Assembly (NCBI GenBank): GCA_945883825.1
Contig: CAMCYF010000002.1
Coordinates: forward strand, 55,036-119,035
Origin: Chitinophaga pinensis
GTDB taxonomy: Bacteria; Bacteroidota; Bacteroidia; Flavobacteriales_D; Crocinitomicaceae
Direction of reading: 5' to 3'
Length of the DNA stretch: 64,000 nucleotides
The notes beneath the pieces were generated by a model that searched no databases, was not told the DNA's origin, and saw nothing but the letters and a program-made list of their open reading frames with translations. This document shows, piece after piece, positions 7,036-16,340 of this stretch. Within the stretch, counting starts at the first letter, position 1. Each line of letters starts with the position of its first letter. Both the position numbers and the translations under genes were made by a program.

Positions 7036-9799
7036 ATCCGAACTTTTTTCCTTTTTCAAGAGCAGGCAGGCCATTTTTCAACCACTCTGGAGCTGGTTTG
7101 TCTAGTAAGTAATGATCAAAAAACTGGCGCATTCGAATACTTAAATCAATACGATTTGGCGCCTTTTTTAAATTGTGGTCGTCATCATTATAATTTAATA
7201 GCCAACAAGGTTTTCCCAAGCGACGCATTCCATTATACAATTCTATTCCCTGATACCAAGGAACTGCACCATCACTGTCATTGTGCATAATTAACAAAGG
7301 AGTTTTTACATTTGGAAGGTGGAACAAAGGCGAATTTTCAATGTAGCGTTCCGGTGCATCCCAAATTGTTTTTCCTATTCGACTTTGTGTTGATTCATAT
7401 TGAAATTGACGGTTAAGCCCTGTTCCCCATCTGATGCCACCATAAGCTGAAAACATGTTGCTAACTGGTGCTCCCGCCATTGCAGCTGCATATTTTGTTG
7501 TCATTGTAATTAATTGTGCTGTTTGATATCCCCCCCAACTTTGACCTTGTAAACCAAGTTTATTTTCATTTATAGGATAGTTTTTTACAACAAAATCTGT
7601 TCCGCTAACAATGCAATTATATGCTGACTTTGCTGGAAAACCACTAGAATAACGAATATCAGGAATTAAAACAAAATAACCTGCTGACGCATATTCTGTT
7701 GGATTTATAGTACTCGCTGAAGGTCGTGGAGCAAGATGATTGTGTAAATTTTCAGAATTTAATTCATAGAAATAAACTAATAATGGATACTTTTTGGAGG
7801 GGTCAAAATTTTCAGGCTTGTACAATAATCCTTCTAATGGTTCCCCATCAAAAGCCTTCCATTTTATCAATTCTACAGTCGCCCAATTGTAGTCATTTTG
7901 CTGCGGATTTGTATGAGAAATAGTCCGTTCATTTTGAAAAAACTTATTTATGAGAATTATTTCGGGGTATTGACTTACTGTCATATTTCTTAAAACAAGA
8001 GTTTCTTTATTTTTAGATCTTTCTAAGGACATTAATTTAGCATTTTCATTTTTCTGTTCAAAAAGTCCAAATTCCCCATTTTCATTATAGAAACTAAATA
8101 AGTGAAATCCTTTTGTTGTTTTATTAAATCCTTTAATATAACAATCTGCTAAATCTATGAAAACACTGTCATTCGACCATTTCACTAAATCAAGTTCAAT
8201 ATTTCTTTTCATTCCTTCGCCATTTGTTAATGACTTCAGGGTTTTACTCGCTAAATTATAACTCCAAATATCAAATTCTGATTTAAAAATAAAATCTGTT
8301 TCATCGCGAACGAAGCCATATTCACCTTGGGGACCAGCATCCATAGGTTGACCATTTATATCCTCATGAAAGATGGTATTCTCAGCAGAACAAGACATAC
8401 AACTTTGAGTATTCGAATAAATATCTAAAATATACTGCTGGGAATTTTTAGGATCAAAAAAGGTATAATAATTTCCTAAAGGCGAAAGTTGACCTCCATA
8501 GGCAATTGCTTGAGCTATTTTACTCCGACTTCCATCCAAAAGAGAAATTCGATACACATCCTCTAAACCTGGCGATTTCCATTGCGCTTGTATTTGATAA
8601 GGTTGTGAGTTTGTCCCTAAAATATAATCTCCAATAATTTTTTTTGATAAATAAGAAGAAATTGTATCATTTGTTAAGGCAATAATACTATCATTTGAAA
8701 GGTTTAAAACATAAATAGCAGACTTTTTTCTAGCATCATTTAATTCTACAAGTTGCTGCGCTTGAATTTGTTTGTCCAAGTAATGCCAAACATCCACTTT
8801 TACTTTTTCAGATTCCAAAAGTGTATCTTTTTCTTCAGGTGAAATTCGATCGCTAATACCAAAAAACAGATACTTATCATTATCTGTAAACAAAGGAGAT
8901 CGATGTTCAGAAACACCCAATTTTTTATCAATATGAATATCATTTGAATCTCCAAAGACCCTACTTTTATTTGTTTTAAAATCAAAAAATGTTAAGGTAA
9001 ATTGCTTTGTCTTATTGGTATCTTGGGATGATAGAAACGCAATTTTATTCATCGATTTATTCCATTCAGGTAATTTTTGTGCAATTACATTTTTACCTAT
9101 GAAAAGAGGTGCTTCATTAAAGCTTTTAGAAGCATAAATACTCAATTTAAATGAATCAATTTTCACTTTTTCGTGTTGAATTACTGCAATTTGAGAACCG
9201 TCTTCAGATAATTTGAAATCTGTTATATTTTTAAGTTGACTTTGGCCACTCAAAGAAAATAAAGTAAGGATATTTCCATCACTTTTTACTTCATCTGATT
9301 TTTTCTTTTTTATAAAACACTTTCGCGCTTTCTTCTTTTCAGGTAATTGATTTCCTTCAGTCGTATAAGCCAAAACAGAGCCTTCAGTGGCAACTTGAAA
9401 GTTTTTCAATTTAGGTATTTTGATCAGTGAATCAGATGTGAATTGATAAATAAAAAGAGAATCTTTTGGCCATTTTTTCTTTTCGATTTTTTGTAATTCA
9501 CACTTTCTCAGCGTATCAAATCCTGGAGTAATTTTAAAAGCAAAAAACGATTCATCTTTTGCAATTTTAGCATCTTTAGCGCGAGAAAAAGAATCTAACT
9601 TCTGTGTTTCTACATTATAAAAAAAGAGAAATCCATCGCCAATTAATGGATTTGTTTCGTAAACTACTAGCTTTCCATTTGTCGATACTTGTTGTTTTTC
9701 TGTTCTTTTCCAATCTTTATAAGATGTATGATCGATTACTTTCTTTTGTGAAAAACAAATTAAGGGTAAAAAGCAAATTAAAAAAAAGTTAAATCTCAT
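7019..9799 (-). CDS. Secreted S9 family prolyl oligopeptidase-type peptidase
   Basis: A 926-residue serine peptidase with a signal peptide (MRFNFFLICFLPLICFS), an N-terminal beta-propeller-like region with WD-like strands, and a C-terminal alpha/beta-hydrolase domain. The nucleophile is about Ser754 in GLQGQSWGGYQT. The charge-relay Asp is about 843 in HNDSDGAVPW and the His about 875 in NYNDDDHNLKK, giving a complete triad. Relatives include dipeptidyl and acylaminoacyl peptidases, which cleave short peptides, often at proline, in the periplasm. Its start overlaps the EamA transporter stop (ATGA), so the two genes are probably translationally coupled. It is longer than the usual 630-760 residues because of the propeller region. 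Confidence 0.88.
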   Translation of the reverse strand: MRFNFFLICFLPLICFSQKKVIDHTSYKDWKRTEKQQVSTNGKLVVYETNPLIGDGFLFFYNVETQKLDSFSRAKDAKIAKDESFFAFKITPGFDTLRKCELQKIEKKKWPKDSLFIYQFTSDSLIKIPKLKNFQVATEGSVLAYTTEGNQLPEKKKARKCFIKKKKSDEVKSDGNILTLFSLSGQSQLKNITDFKLSEDGSQIAVIQHEKVKIDSFKLSIYASKSFNEAPLFIGKNVIAQKLPEWNKSMNKIAFLSSQDTNKTKQFTLTFFDFKTNKSRVFGDSNDIHIDKKLGVSEHRSPLFTDNDKYLFFGISDRISPEEKDTLLESEKVKVDVWHYLDKQIQAQQLVELNDARKKSAIYVLNLSNDSIIALTNDTISSYLSKKIIGDYILGTNSQPYQIQAQWKSPGLEDVYRISLLDGSRSKIAQAIAYGGQLSPLGNYYTFFDPKNSQQYILDIYSNTQSCMSCSAENTIFHEDINGQPMDAGPQGEYGFVRDETDFIFKSEFDIWSYNLASKTLKSLTNGEGMKRNIELDLVKWSNDSVFIDLADCYIKGFNKTTKGFHLFSFYNENGEFGLFEQKNENAKLMSLERSKNKETLVLRNMTVSQYPEIILINKFFQNERTISHTNPQQNDYNWATVELIKWKAFDGEPLEGLLYKPENFDPSKKYPLLVYFYELNSENLHNHLAPRPSASTINPTEYASAGYFVLIPDIRYSSGFPAKSAYNCIVSGTDFVVKNYPINENKLGLQGQSWGGYQTAQLITMTTKYAAAMAGAPVSNMFSAYGGIRWGTGLNRQFQYESTQSRIGKTIWDAPERYIENSPLFHLPNVKTPLLIMHNDSDGAVPWYQGIELYNGMRRLGKPCWLLNYNDDDHNLKKAPNRIDLSIRMRQFFDHYLLDKPAPEWLKNGLPALEKGKKFGYETEE

Positions 9800-10710
9800 T
9801 TTAAAAGTGTTTTTTGTTTTAGTGAAGTAAGGTAAACGCCAAAAAAAATAATTAGCATGTAAAATAGTTTTTCAGCAGTAATTGTTGCAGTATAATCATC
9901 CGCCCAATTTAATGCAACAAAAATATACGTAAAAAGCAGAACCATAATTGGTTGAGTATAAATATAGGAACTAGAAACAGATGGACTAAGGTATTTTAAG
10001 CCATACATCGTTAGCAAATAAGTAAGAAAAGTAACACCAACGATAACATACACTATTTTTAAAATCACACTTTGGGAAAAAGCTGAGAAATTTGTAGTTA
10101 CTAATTCTGGAATAGTTGGAGGGAAAAGTAAGACAAAAACTAAACCGAAGGTAAAAACCCAAGTAATGACAGTTAAAGGCTTGTATTTTGACATCAAAGG
10201 TTTTGCGATAACAAGGTAAATCGCGTAACTGAGGCAATTTATAATTAGAAAAAAATCTCCTAAGGACGAATCACTTTTTAATGCTGCTGCTTTAAATGTC
10301 AATAAAATTGCGCCTAAAGCGCCGAGTATAATTCCACACATTCGAGTGATTGTTATGCGCTCTTTCAAGACGAAAAGAGATAAAACAACAACCATCATGG
10401 GATTCAAAGCCATTATTATTCCTGAATTTATAGCAGAAGATAAATTTAGGCCATGAAAGAAGAACAATTGATTGATTGCAACACCAAACAGACCGCATGC
10501 TATAAACAAAGGGAAGTCTTTTCGATTTATTTTTTCCATTTTTCTGAAGGAAATAAGTAGCCAAAATAATAAAACAGAACCTAAAACACGAAAGAGTATA
10601 AATACATTTGGGGTAACAAATTCTGGCATCACGCCCTTCGCTAGAACATGGCTTGCTCCGTAAAGTACATTTACAAAAAGAAGGGCAAAATGTGCTTTTA
10701 TATCTTTCAC
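9796..10710 (-). CDS. EamA/DMT family transporter
   Basis: A 304-residue inner-membrane protein with ten hydrophobic segments arranged as two EamA repeats (about 10-140 and 155-295), the drug/metabolite transporter superfamily fold. Substrates in this family range from amino acids to nucleotide sugars, so none is assigned. I chose the GTG at 10710 because it overlaps the stop of the upstream SUFU-domain gene as GTGA; the alternative TTG at 10728 would overlap by 22 bp and add only MEYYGK. The 3' end overlaps the S9 peptidase start by 4 bp. Confidence 0.82.
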   Translation of the reverse strand: MKDIKAHFALLFVNVLYGASHVLAKGVMPEFVTPNVFILFRVLGSVLLFWLLISFRKMEKINRKDFPLFIACGLFGVAINQLFFFHGLNLSSAINSGIIMALNPMMVVVLSLFVLKERITITRMCGIILGALGAILLTFKAAALKSDSSLGDFFLIINCLSYAIYLVIAKPLMSKYKPLTVITWVFTFGLVFVLLFPPTIPELVTTNFSAFSQSVILKIVYVIVGVTFLTYLLTMYGLKYLSPSVSSSYIYTQPIMVLLFTYIFVALNWADDYTATITAEKLFYMLIIFFGVYLTSLKQKTLLK

Positions 10711-11312
10711 CTTCCCATAATATTCCAACGTGTTTTCAAAATTGTTTTTCTGTAATCATCCAATTTTTCTGTGACATTATATTGCCTAAACTTCTCCATT
10801 AATTTAAATGTCCCTTTTCCTTGTTTGAAATCCATTTCATCTGGAAAAATAGGTATAATTGCTAAAAAATGAATTGTTTTTTCTTCTTCTATTATTGGGC
10901 TTAGCTCAGTTTTTAGATCAATTGGTTCGGAAAGAATAAAATGATTTTGCAGCATGCTCTCCGATAAAGATTTCATTTCTTTCCCACAGGGCATTGTATG
11001 TCCATGACCAAACCAAGTATTATTATTTATTACATAATTCTTCAGCCGTTCAAGCCAAGAAAAAACCCATGAAAATTTTGGGTTTTCGGAATCCTCAAGT
11101 TCCCAATAACTCGGCAAATAGAAATAAAGTTCGGCATATTCTTTACCGATATGTTTTTCATGTACCGGCATTTTGAAATCCGAAAGTCCAGTCGTAAGCA
11201 ATATACTTGATCCGTTCTTTAATTTAACATACAGGAATTCACCAAATGAATTTTTTAAGGGTTGAATTGATTCACCAAAGCGCTTAGATAAGTTGCTTTT
11301 TAATGCCTGCAT
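10707..11312 (-). CDS. Suppressor-of-fused (SUFU) domain protein
   Basis: A 201-residue soluble protein with features of the bacterial SUFU-like domain: ILLTTGLSDFKMPVHE, then AELYFYLPSYWEL, the WFGHGHTMPCG segment and a late FLAIIPIFPDEMDFK stretch. Bacterial members are often linked to toxin-immunity loci or occur as stand-alone proteins of unknown role. No toxin gene is adjacent here: upstream is a sugar-nucleotide operon and downstream an EamA transporter. Function is unknown. The ATG start is followed by a good reading frame and lies 37 bp after rmlB, so it may belong to the same transcript. Confidence 0.7.
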   Translation of the reverse strand: MQALKSNLSKRFGESIQPLKNSFGEFLYVKLKNGSSILLTTGLSDFKMPVHEKHIGKEYAELYFYLPSYWELEDSENPKFSWVFSWLERLKNYVINNNTWFGHGHTMPCGKEMKSLSESMLQNHFILSEPIDLKTELSPIIEEEKTIHFLAIIPIFPDEMDFKQGKGTFKLMEKFRQYNVTEKLDDYRKTILKTRWNIMGR

Positions 11313-11349
11313 GAGTTTCTAATTTGTAGTTTTTATTGAAAATGTTAAT

Positions 11350-12414
11350 CTACCTTTCAGTGTACATTTTCTGATAGTACTTTTGGTATTCTCCACTCGT
11401 TACTTTTTCCACCCAATCTTGATTTTCAAGGTACCAGTCAACTGTTTTTTCCAATCCTTCTTCAAAAGTTATTGATGGTTTCCACCCAAGTTCTCGCTCT
11501 AATTTTGAAGCATCGATTGCATAGCGTTTATCGTGTCCTGCTCTATCGCCAACAAAAGAAATTAATTTTTCAGAGCTTCCGCTTATACGATTTAACTTAT
11601 TATCCATTAATTGACATAGAAACTTTACCAACTTGATATTTGTCCATTCGTTCAGTCCACCAACATTATACGACTCACCTATTCTTCCTCTATGAAAAAT
11701 TGCATCAATAGCAGTCGCATGATCTTCCACCCAAAGCCAATCTCGGATATTATCCCCTTTACCATAAACAGGTAAAGATTTGTTATTTTGAATATTATGA
11801 ATCATTAAGGGAATTAATTTTTCTGGAAAATGATGGCTGCCGTAATTATTCGAGCAATTAGACATTTTGATAGGAAAATTGTAGGTGTGAAAAAAAGCCC
11901 TAGCAAAGTGATCAGAGGAAGCTTTAGAAGCAGAATATGGACTTCTTGGATCATAGGAAGTCTCTTCGGTGAACAGGCCCTCCGTTCCTAAACTTCCGAA
12001 TACCTCATCAGTAGAAACATGATGAAACACGTGATTTTCTCCTCCAGCCCAAAAATCTTTTGCCACTTGAAGTAAATTAACTGTGCCAACAACATTGGTC
12101 AAGACAAATTCCATTGGTCCTTCAATAGATCGATCGACATGAGATTCCGCCGCTAAATGAATTACATCTGTCACTTCGTATTTTTTAAATACCGCTCTTA
12201 GTGCCTCGGCATCTACAATGTCAATTTTTTCAAACTTATAATTTTCATGATCAGAGACATCCTTTAAATTTTCGAGATTACCGGCATATGTTAACTTATC
12301 GATATTAATAATCTGATAAGTTGAATACTTTTTTAATAAATAACGGACTACATGAGAACCAATAAATCCGGCGCCACCAGTAACAATAATTACTTTTTCA
12401 AATGCCTTATTCAT
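11350..12414 (-). CDS. rfbB: dTDP-glucose 4,6-dehydratase
   Basis: A 354-residue extended short-chain dehydrogenase. It has the NAD-binding GGAGFIGSHVVRYLL, the family-specific HLAAESHVDRSI, the catalytic STDEVFGSL (Thr-Asp-Glu triad) and the YSASKASSDH Tyr/Lys pair, followed by NCSNNYGSHHFPEKLIPLMI. This pattern is diagnostic for RmlB/RfbB, which converts dTDP-glucose to dTDP-4-keto-6-deoxyglucose for rhamnose or other deoxysugars. It is the last of six consecutive sugar-nucleotide genes on the minus strand. rmlA, rmlC and rmlD are not in the window, so the end sugar is open. Confidence 0.92.
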   Translation of the reverse strand: MNKAFEKVIIVTGGAGFIGSHVVRYLLKKYSTYQIINIDKLTYAGNLENLKDVSDHENYKFEKIDIVDAEALRAVFKKYEVTDVIHLAAESHVDRSIEGPMEFVLTNVVGTVNLLQVAKDFWAGGENHVFHHVSTDEVFGSLGTEGLFTEETSYDPRSPYSASKASSDHFARAFFHTYNFPIKMSNCSNNYGSHHFPEKLIPLMIHNIQNNKSLPVYGKGDNIRDWLWVEDHATAIDAIFHRGRIGESYNVGGLNEWTNIKLVKFLCQLMDNKLNRISGSSEKLISFVGDRAGHDKRYAIDASKLERELGWKPSITFEEGLEKTVDWYLENQDWVEKVTSGEYQKYYQKMYTER

Positions 12415-12421
12415 TAATTTA

Positions 12422-13453
12422 TTATTTATTTGATTTATCTCTCACTTTGTAAATTCGTTCAATAATATCAACCACTTTCATACCCTCAAGTGCATTTGTT
12501 GTAGGAGAAGTTCTGCCTTTTAAAGTATTGATAACGTTTGAAATAATATAATTGTGATTTGCTGCAGAACCTTTATACGGACCATAATCATTTGCAGGAT
12601 TTGATTCTTTTAAAACAGGCATTTCGTAGCCAGAAATAGCACATACTTCAACTTCATTCATGTATTGACCGCCAATTTTTACGCTGCCATTTTTTCCAAT
12701 AATTGTCATTGAAGATTCTAAATTCTGGTTTGCAATAGAAGTAGAATAATTAATACTTCCCATTCCACCACTTATAAAATCGAAGCTTACAAATCCTGAA
12801 TCTTCAAAAGCAGTTGTAGTTTGATGATTAAAGTCTGCAAATTTTCCTTGAATATTTTTTATATCTCCAAATAACCAATACATGATATCGATGAAGTGTG
12901 AAAATTGAGTAAAGAGCGTTCCACCATCTAAATCAGCTGTTCCTTTCCAGCCACCAGACTTATAATAACGATCATCACGGTTCCAATAACAATTCAATTG
13001 AACCATATAAATTTCCCCGAGTAAACCGTCAGTTATTACTGATTTAATCCACTCTGATGGCGGAGAATACCGATTTTGCATCACACAAAAAACATGCTTT
13101 GATTCTTGGAGTGCTGTAAAAAGAATTTGCTCACAGCTTTCTTTTGTTAAGCCCATTGGTTTCTCGCAAACAACATTTTTCTTTTCTACTAATGCCTTCA
13201 ATGACTGTTCGGCGTGTAAACCATTTGGAGTACAAACATTGACAACATCAAATTCTAAACCGCTTGCAAAAAGTTCTTCCATTGTGCCAAAAAAGGGCAC
13301 ATCAATGTCTTCCGCAGCACATTCTTTTTGGGATCTAATATCGACCATTGCTACCAATTCGCCTTCTGCATCTCTTCGAATCATTTCAGCATGACGCTTT
13401 CCAATATGTCCAGCACCAATAACAACGAAACGTATTTTTGAATTATTTGTCAT
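12422..13453 (-). CDS. Gfo/Idh/MocA family oxidoreductase, WbpB-like
   Basis: A 343-residue NAD(P)-dependent oxidoreductase with an N-terminal Rossmann fold ([16 protein letters not shown]) and the EKPMGLTKE motif carrying the conserved lysine of the family. Size, motifs and neighbours match WbpB/WlbA, which oxidise C3 of UDP-GlcNAc-uronate ahead of amination and acetylation. The gene overlaps the WbpD-like acetyltransferase by 11 bp and the DegT aminotransferase heads the same operon, so a 3-amino-3-deoxy sugar step is likely. No WbpA-type UDP-GlcNAc dehydrogenase is seen in the cluster, so the exact substrate is uncertain. Confidence 0.8.
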   Translation of the reverse strand: MTNNSKIRFVVIGAGHIGKRHAEMIRRDAEGELVAMVDIRSQKECAAEDIDVPFFGTMEELFASGLEFDVVNVCTPNGLHAEQSLKALVEKKNVVCEKPMGLTKESCEQILFTALQESKHVFCVMQNRYSPPSEWIKSVITDGLLGEIYMVQLNCYWNRDDRYYKSGGWKGTADLDGGTLFTQFSHFIDIMYWLFGDIKNIQGKFADFNHQTTTAFEDSGFVSFDFISGGMGSINYSTSIANQNLESSMTIIGKNGSVKIGGQYMNEVEVCAISGYEMPVLKESNPANDYGPYKGSAANHNYIISNVINTLKGRTSPTTNALEGMKVVDIIERIYKVRDKSNK

Positions 13454-14024
13454 CTTCTAATTTCCTTACTTTTTTATTCTTTAATTCATATTTTTCATTA
13501 CTTTCTGAGCAAATAGCGAAACCATTTTCATCAAAAATCAGACGTTGCCCATTTTCGCTCATCCAACCAATCTGACGCGCAGGATTACCAACCACCAGTG
13601 CATAAGCCGGAACCTCTTTTGTAACTACAGAACCAGCTCCAATAAAAGCAAATTCTCCAATATCATTTCCGCAGACAATCGTTGCATTTGCGCCAATACT
13701 CGCTCCTTTTTTAACAGTAGTTTTAGTATATTGTTCTCTGCGATTTACCGCACTTCTGGGATTCATTACATTTGTAAAAACCATTGATGGGCCAAGAAAA
13801 ACATCGTCTTCACAAATTACTCCAGTATAAATAGAGACATTGTTTTGAACCTTAACATTGTTTCCTAAAATTACATTTGGCGAAACGACAACATTCTGAC
13901 CAAGATTACAATTTAATCCTAAGACACAATTTGACATAAGATGCGAAAAATGCCAGATTTTGGTTCCAGCACCAATTTGGCAAGCATAATCAATTATTGC
14001 AGTTTCATGAGCAAAATACACCAT
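13443..14024 (-). CDS. Left-handed beta-helix N-acetyltransferase, WbpD-like
   Basis: A 193-residue hexapeptide-repeat acyltransferase. The [20 protein letters not shown] start, [20 protein letters not shown] and the closing [15 protein letters not shown] are the hallmarks of WbpD/WlbB, which transfer acetyl from acetyl-CoA to the 3-amino group of a UDP-2-acetamido-3-amino-uronate. Imperfect [LIV]GxxxN turns run through residues 15-160. The C-terminal extension (about 165-193) is rich in Lys and Glu. It overlaps the downstream WbpB-like gene, consistent with a shared pathway. Confidence 0.85.
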   Translation of the reverse strand: MVYFAHETAIIDYACQIGAGTKIWHFSHLMSNCVLGLNCNLGQNVVVSPNVILGNNVKVQNNVSIYTGVICEDDVFLGPSMVFTNVMNPRSAVNRREQYTKTTVKKGASIGANATIVCGNDIGEFAFIGAGSVVTKEVPAYALVVGNPARQIGWMSENGQRLIFDENGFAICSESNEKYELKNKKVRKLEDDK

Positions 14025-14026
14025 TT

Positions 14027-15013
14027 TTATTTCTTTAAGTATGTGTCAAAGTTATAATGATTTGATTCAAAAAGTTCCTCTTTCGATAAACCTTTAAAAT
14101 ATTCGTATGTCACCTTTAATCCTTCAGCTCGATTAATTTTTGGTTCCCACTTTAAAATTTCTCTTGCTTTACTAATATCTGGTTGTCGCTGTTTTGGGTC
14201 ATCAACTGGAAGATCCTTGAAAATTATAGTTTGTTTGGTACCTGTCAATTGAATGATTTCTTCAGCAAACTGCGAAATTGTTATTTCAGAAGGATTACCG
14301 ACATTTATGGGATAAACATAATCGCTTAAAAGTAAGCTAACAATGCCTTCCACTAAATCATCTACATAGCAGAAAGACCTCGTTTGAGAACCATCCCCAA
14401 AAATCGTTAAATCTTCCCCACGCAATGCTTGTCCAATAAAAGCTGGAAGAACCCTGCCATCATTTAAACGCATTCGAGGACCGTAAGTGTTGAATATACG
14501 GATAATTCGTGTTTCTAAACCATGAAAATTATGGTAAGCCATTGTTATTGCTTCCTGAAAACGTTTGGCCTCATCATAAACACCTCGAGGTCCAACAGGA
14601 TTTACATTTCCCCAATATTCTTCAGATTGTGGATGAACAGTTGGATCACCATAAACCTCAGAAGTTGAAGCAATTAATATTCTTGCACCTTTAGCTTTTG
14701 CCAGACCTAAACAATTGTGTACACCCAAGGAGCCAACTTTTAGCGTTTGAATCGGAATTTTAAGGTAATCAATAGGGCTAGCAGGCGATGCAAAATGTAA
14801 TATATAATCCAAATCTCCAGAAACATTAATAAATTTTGAAACATCATTGTTATCAAACTCAAATTGTTCCAAATGAAACAAATGTTCGATGTTCTTTAAG
14901 CGACCTGTAATTAAATTATCCATTGCGAGGACATGGTAACCATCTTTTATGAAGCGATCACATAAATGAGACCCTAAAAAACCTGCAGCACCTGTAATTA
15001 ATACACGTTTCAT
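14027..15013 (-). CDS. UDP-glucuronate decarboxylase-like NAD-dependent epimerase/dehydratase
   Basis: A 328-residue extended SDR protein with [38 protein letters not shown], the YDEAK catalytic pair and [19 protein letters not shown]. The block FASPASP through STSEVYGDP and [11 protein letters not shown] is that of UDP-xylose synthase (UXS), which decarboxylates UDP-glucuronate to UDP-xylose. The UDP-glucose 6-dehydrogenase that would supply the substrate is immediately upstream with no gap between the genes. Alternative: a decarboxylase or epimerase of a modified uronate made by the neighbouring WbpB/D/E-like enzymes. Confidence 0.82.
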   Translation of the reverse strand: MKRVLITGAAGFLGSHLCDRFIKDGYHVLAMDNLITGRLKNIEHLFHLEQFEFDNNDVSKFINVSGDLDYILHFASPASPIDYLKIPIQTLKVGSLGVHNCLGLAKAKGARILIASTSEVYGDPTVHPQSEEYWGNVNPVGPRGVYDEAKRFQEAITMAYHNFHGLETRIIRIFNTYGPRMRLNDGRVLPAFIGQALRGEDLTIFGDGSQTRSFCYVDDLVEGIVSLLLSDYVYPINVGNPSEITISQFAEEIIQLTGTKQTIIFKDLPVDDPKQRQPDISKAREILKWEPKINRAEGLKVTYEYFKGLSKEELFESNHYNFDTYLKK

Positions 15014-16330
15014 CTATTTTTCAATTACGTTTCGACCTATAGAACAATAATAAAATCCTTTATCATTCATTTCAGTAATATCAAATAAGTTTCTTCCATC
15101 AAATAAAACGGCATCTTTCATTAAAGATTTCATTCTTGTAAAATCTGGATTTCTAAAAATTCCCCATTCTGTACAAATCAAAAGCGCATCTGCACCGGAT
15201 AAAGCTGAATATTCATCATTTGCATAGTCTATTTTAGCACCTAAACTATTTTTTACATTTGGCAGAGCTTCAGGATCATAAGCACTAATATTTGCACCGG
15301 CATCTAAAAGAGCTTCTATCATAAATAAAGCTGGAGCTTCACGAATGTCATCTGTATCTGGTTTGAACGATAAGCCCCAAACCGCAATTTTTTTACCTGA
15401 TAAATCGCCACGAAAGAAATTTTTAATTTTAGGAAACAAAATTGTTTTCTGCTCCTGATTTACTTTTAGTACAGCAGATAAAATTTCAAATTTAAAGTTG
15501 AAATCCTCCCCTGACTTTACTAAAGCTTTGACATCTTTAGGAAAGCAAGAACCACCGTATCCAATACCAGGAAATAAAAATCGCTTGCCAATTCGCGTAT
15601 CAGAACCTATTCCAATACGAACTTGATCAACATCCGCTCCAACTAATTCACAAAAATTAGCAAGCTCATTCATGAAGGTAATTTTGGTTGCTAAAAATGA
15701 GTTTGCGGCATATTTTGTTAATTCTGCAGATTTTTCATCCATGAAATATATTGGATTTCCTTGTCGAACAAATGGCCGATACAAACTCTCCATTACTTTT
15801 CTTGCGCGTTCATCTCGGGTTCCAATTACAACTCGATCAGGTTTCATGAAATCACTGACGGCAAATCCTTCTCTTAAAAATTCTGGATTTGAAACAACAG
15901 CAAAATCAACTTGGGTATTTTTGGCTATTACAGCGTGAACTTTTTCTGCAGTTCCAACTGGAACAGTACTTTTATCTACAATCACTTTATATCCTGTAAT
16001 GAGTTTTCCTAGTTGTTCCGCTACGCCTAAAATATAAGATAAATCTGCTGAACCATCCTCACCAGGTGGAGTCGGTAAGGCCAAGAATATAATTTCAGCG
16101 TCCTTAATTCCATCTTCTAAAGAAGTTGTAAAAGAAAGTCTTTTTGCTGATATGTTTCGGTCAAAAATTGTATCTAAATTCGGCTCATAAATTGGAATGA
16201 TGCCATTTTTCATCTTCTCTACTTTATCGGCATCAATGTCTATGCAAATAACTTGATTTCCTGTTTCAGCAAAACAAGTTCCAGTAACTAAACCAACATA
16301 TCCTGTTCCTACAACTGCTATTTTGGTCAT
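15014..16330 (-). CDS. ugd: UDP-glucose 6-dehydrogenase
   Basis: A 438-residue UDP-glucose/GDP-mannose dehydrogenase family protein. It has an N-terminal NAD-binding GTGYVGLVTGTCFAETG, a central dimerisation region and the catalytic Cys in GYGGSCFPKDVKAL; the GGSCFPKD form is typical of UDP-glucose dehydrogenase rather than of WbpA/WecC (GGHCIPVDP-like). It oxidises UDP-glucose twice to UDP-glucuronate. It is the second gene of the cluster, 10 bp after the aminotransferase and directly abutting the UXS-like gene, making UDP-glucuronate to UDP-xylose the simplest pathway. Confidence 0.9.
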   Translation of the reverse strand: MTKIAVVGTGYVGLVTGTCFAETGNQVICIDIDADKVEKMKNGIIPIYEPNLDTIFDRNISAKRLSFTTSLEDGIKDAEIIFLALPTPPGEDGSADLSYILGVAEQLGKLITGYKVIVDKSTVPVGTAEKVHAVIAKNTQVDFAVVSNPEFLREGFAVSDFMKPDRVVIGTRDERARKVMESLYRPFVRQGNPIYFMDEKSAELTKYAANSFLATKITFMNELANFCELVGADVDQVRIGIGSDTRIGKRFLFPGIGYGGSCFPKDVKALVKSGEDFNFKFEILSAVLKVNQEQKTILFPKIKNFFRGDLSGKKIAVWGLSFKPDTDDIREAPALFMIEALLDAGANISAYDPEALPNVKNSLGAKIDYANDEYSALSGADALLICTEWGIFRNPDFTRMKSLMKDAVLFDGRNLFDITEMNDKGFYYCSIGRNVIEK

Positions 16331-16340
16331 ACGATCTTTA

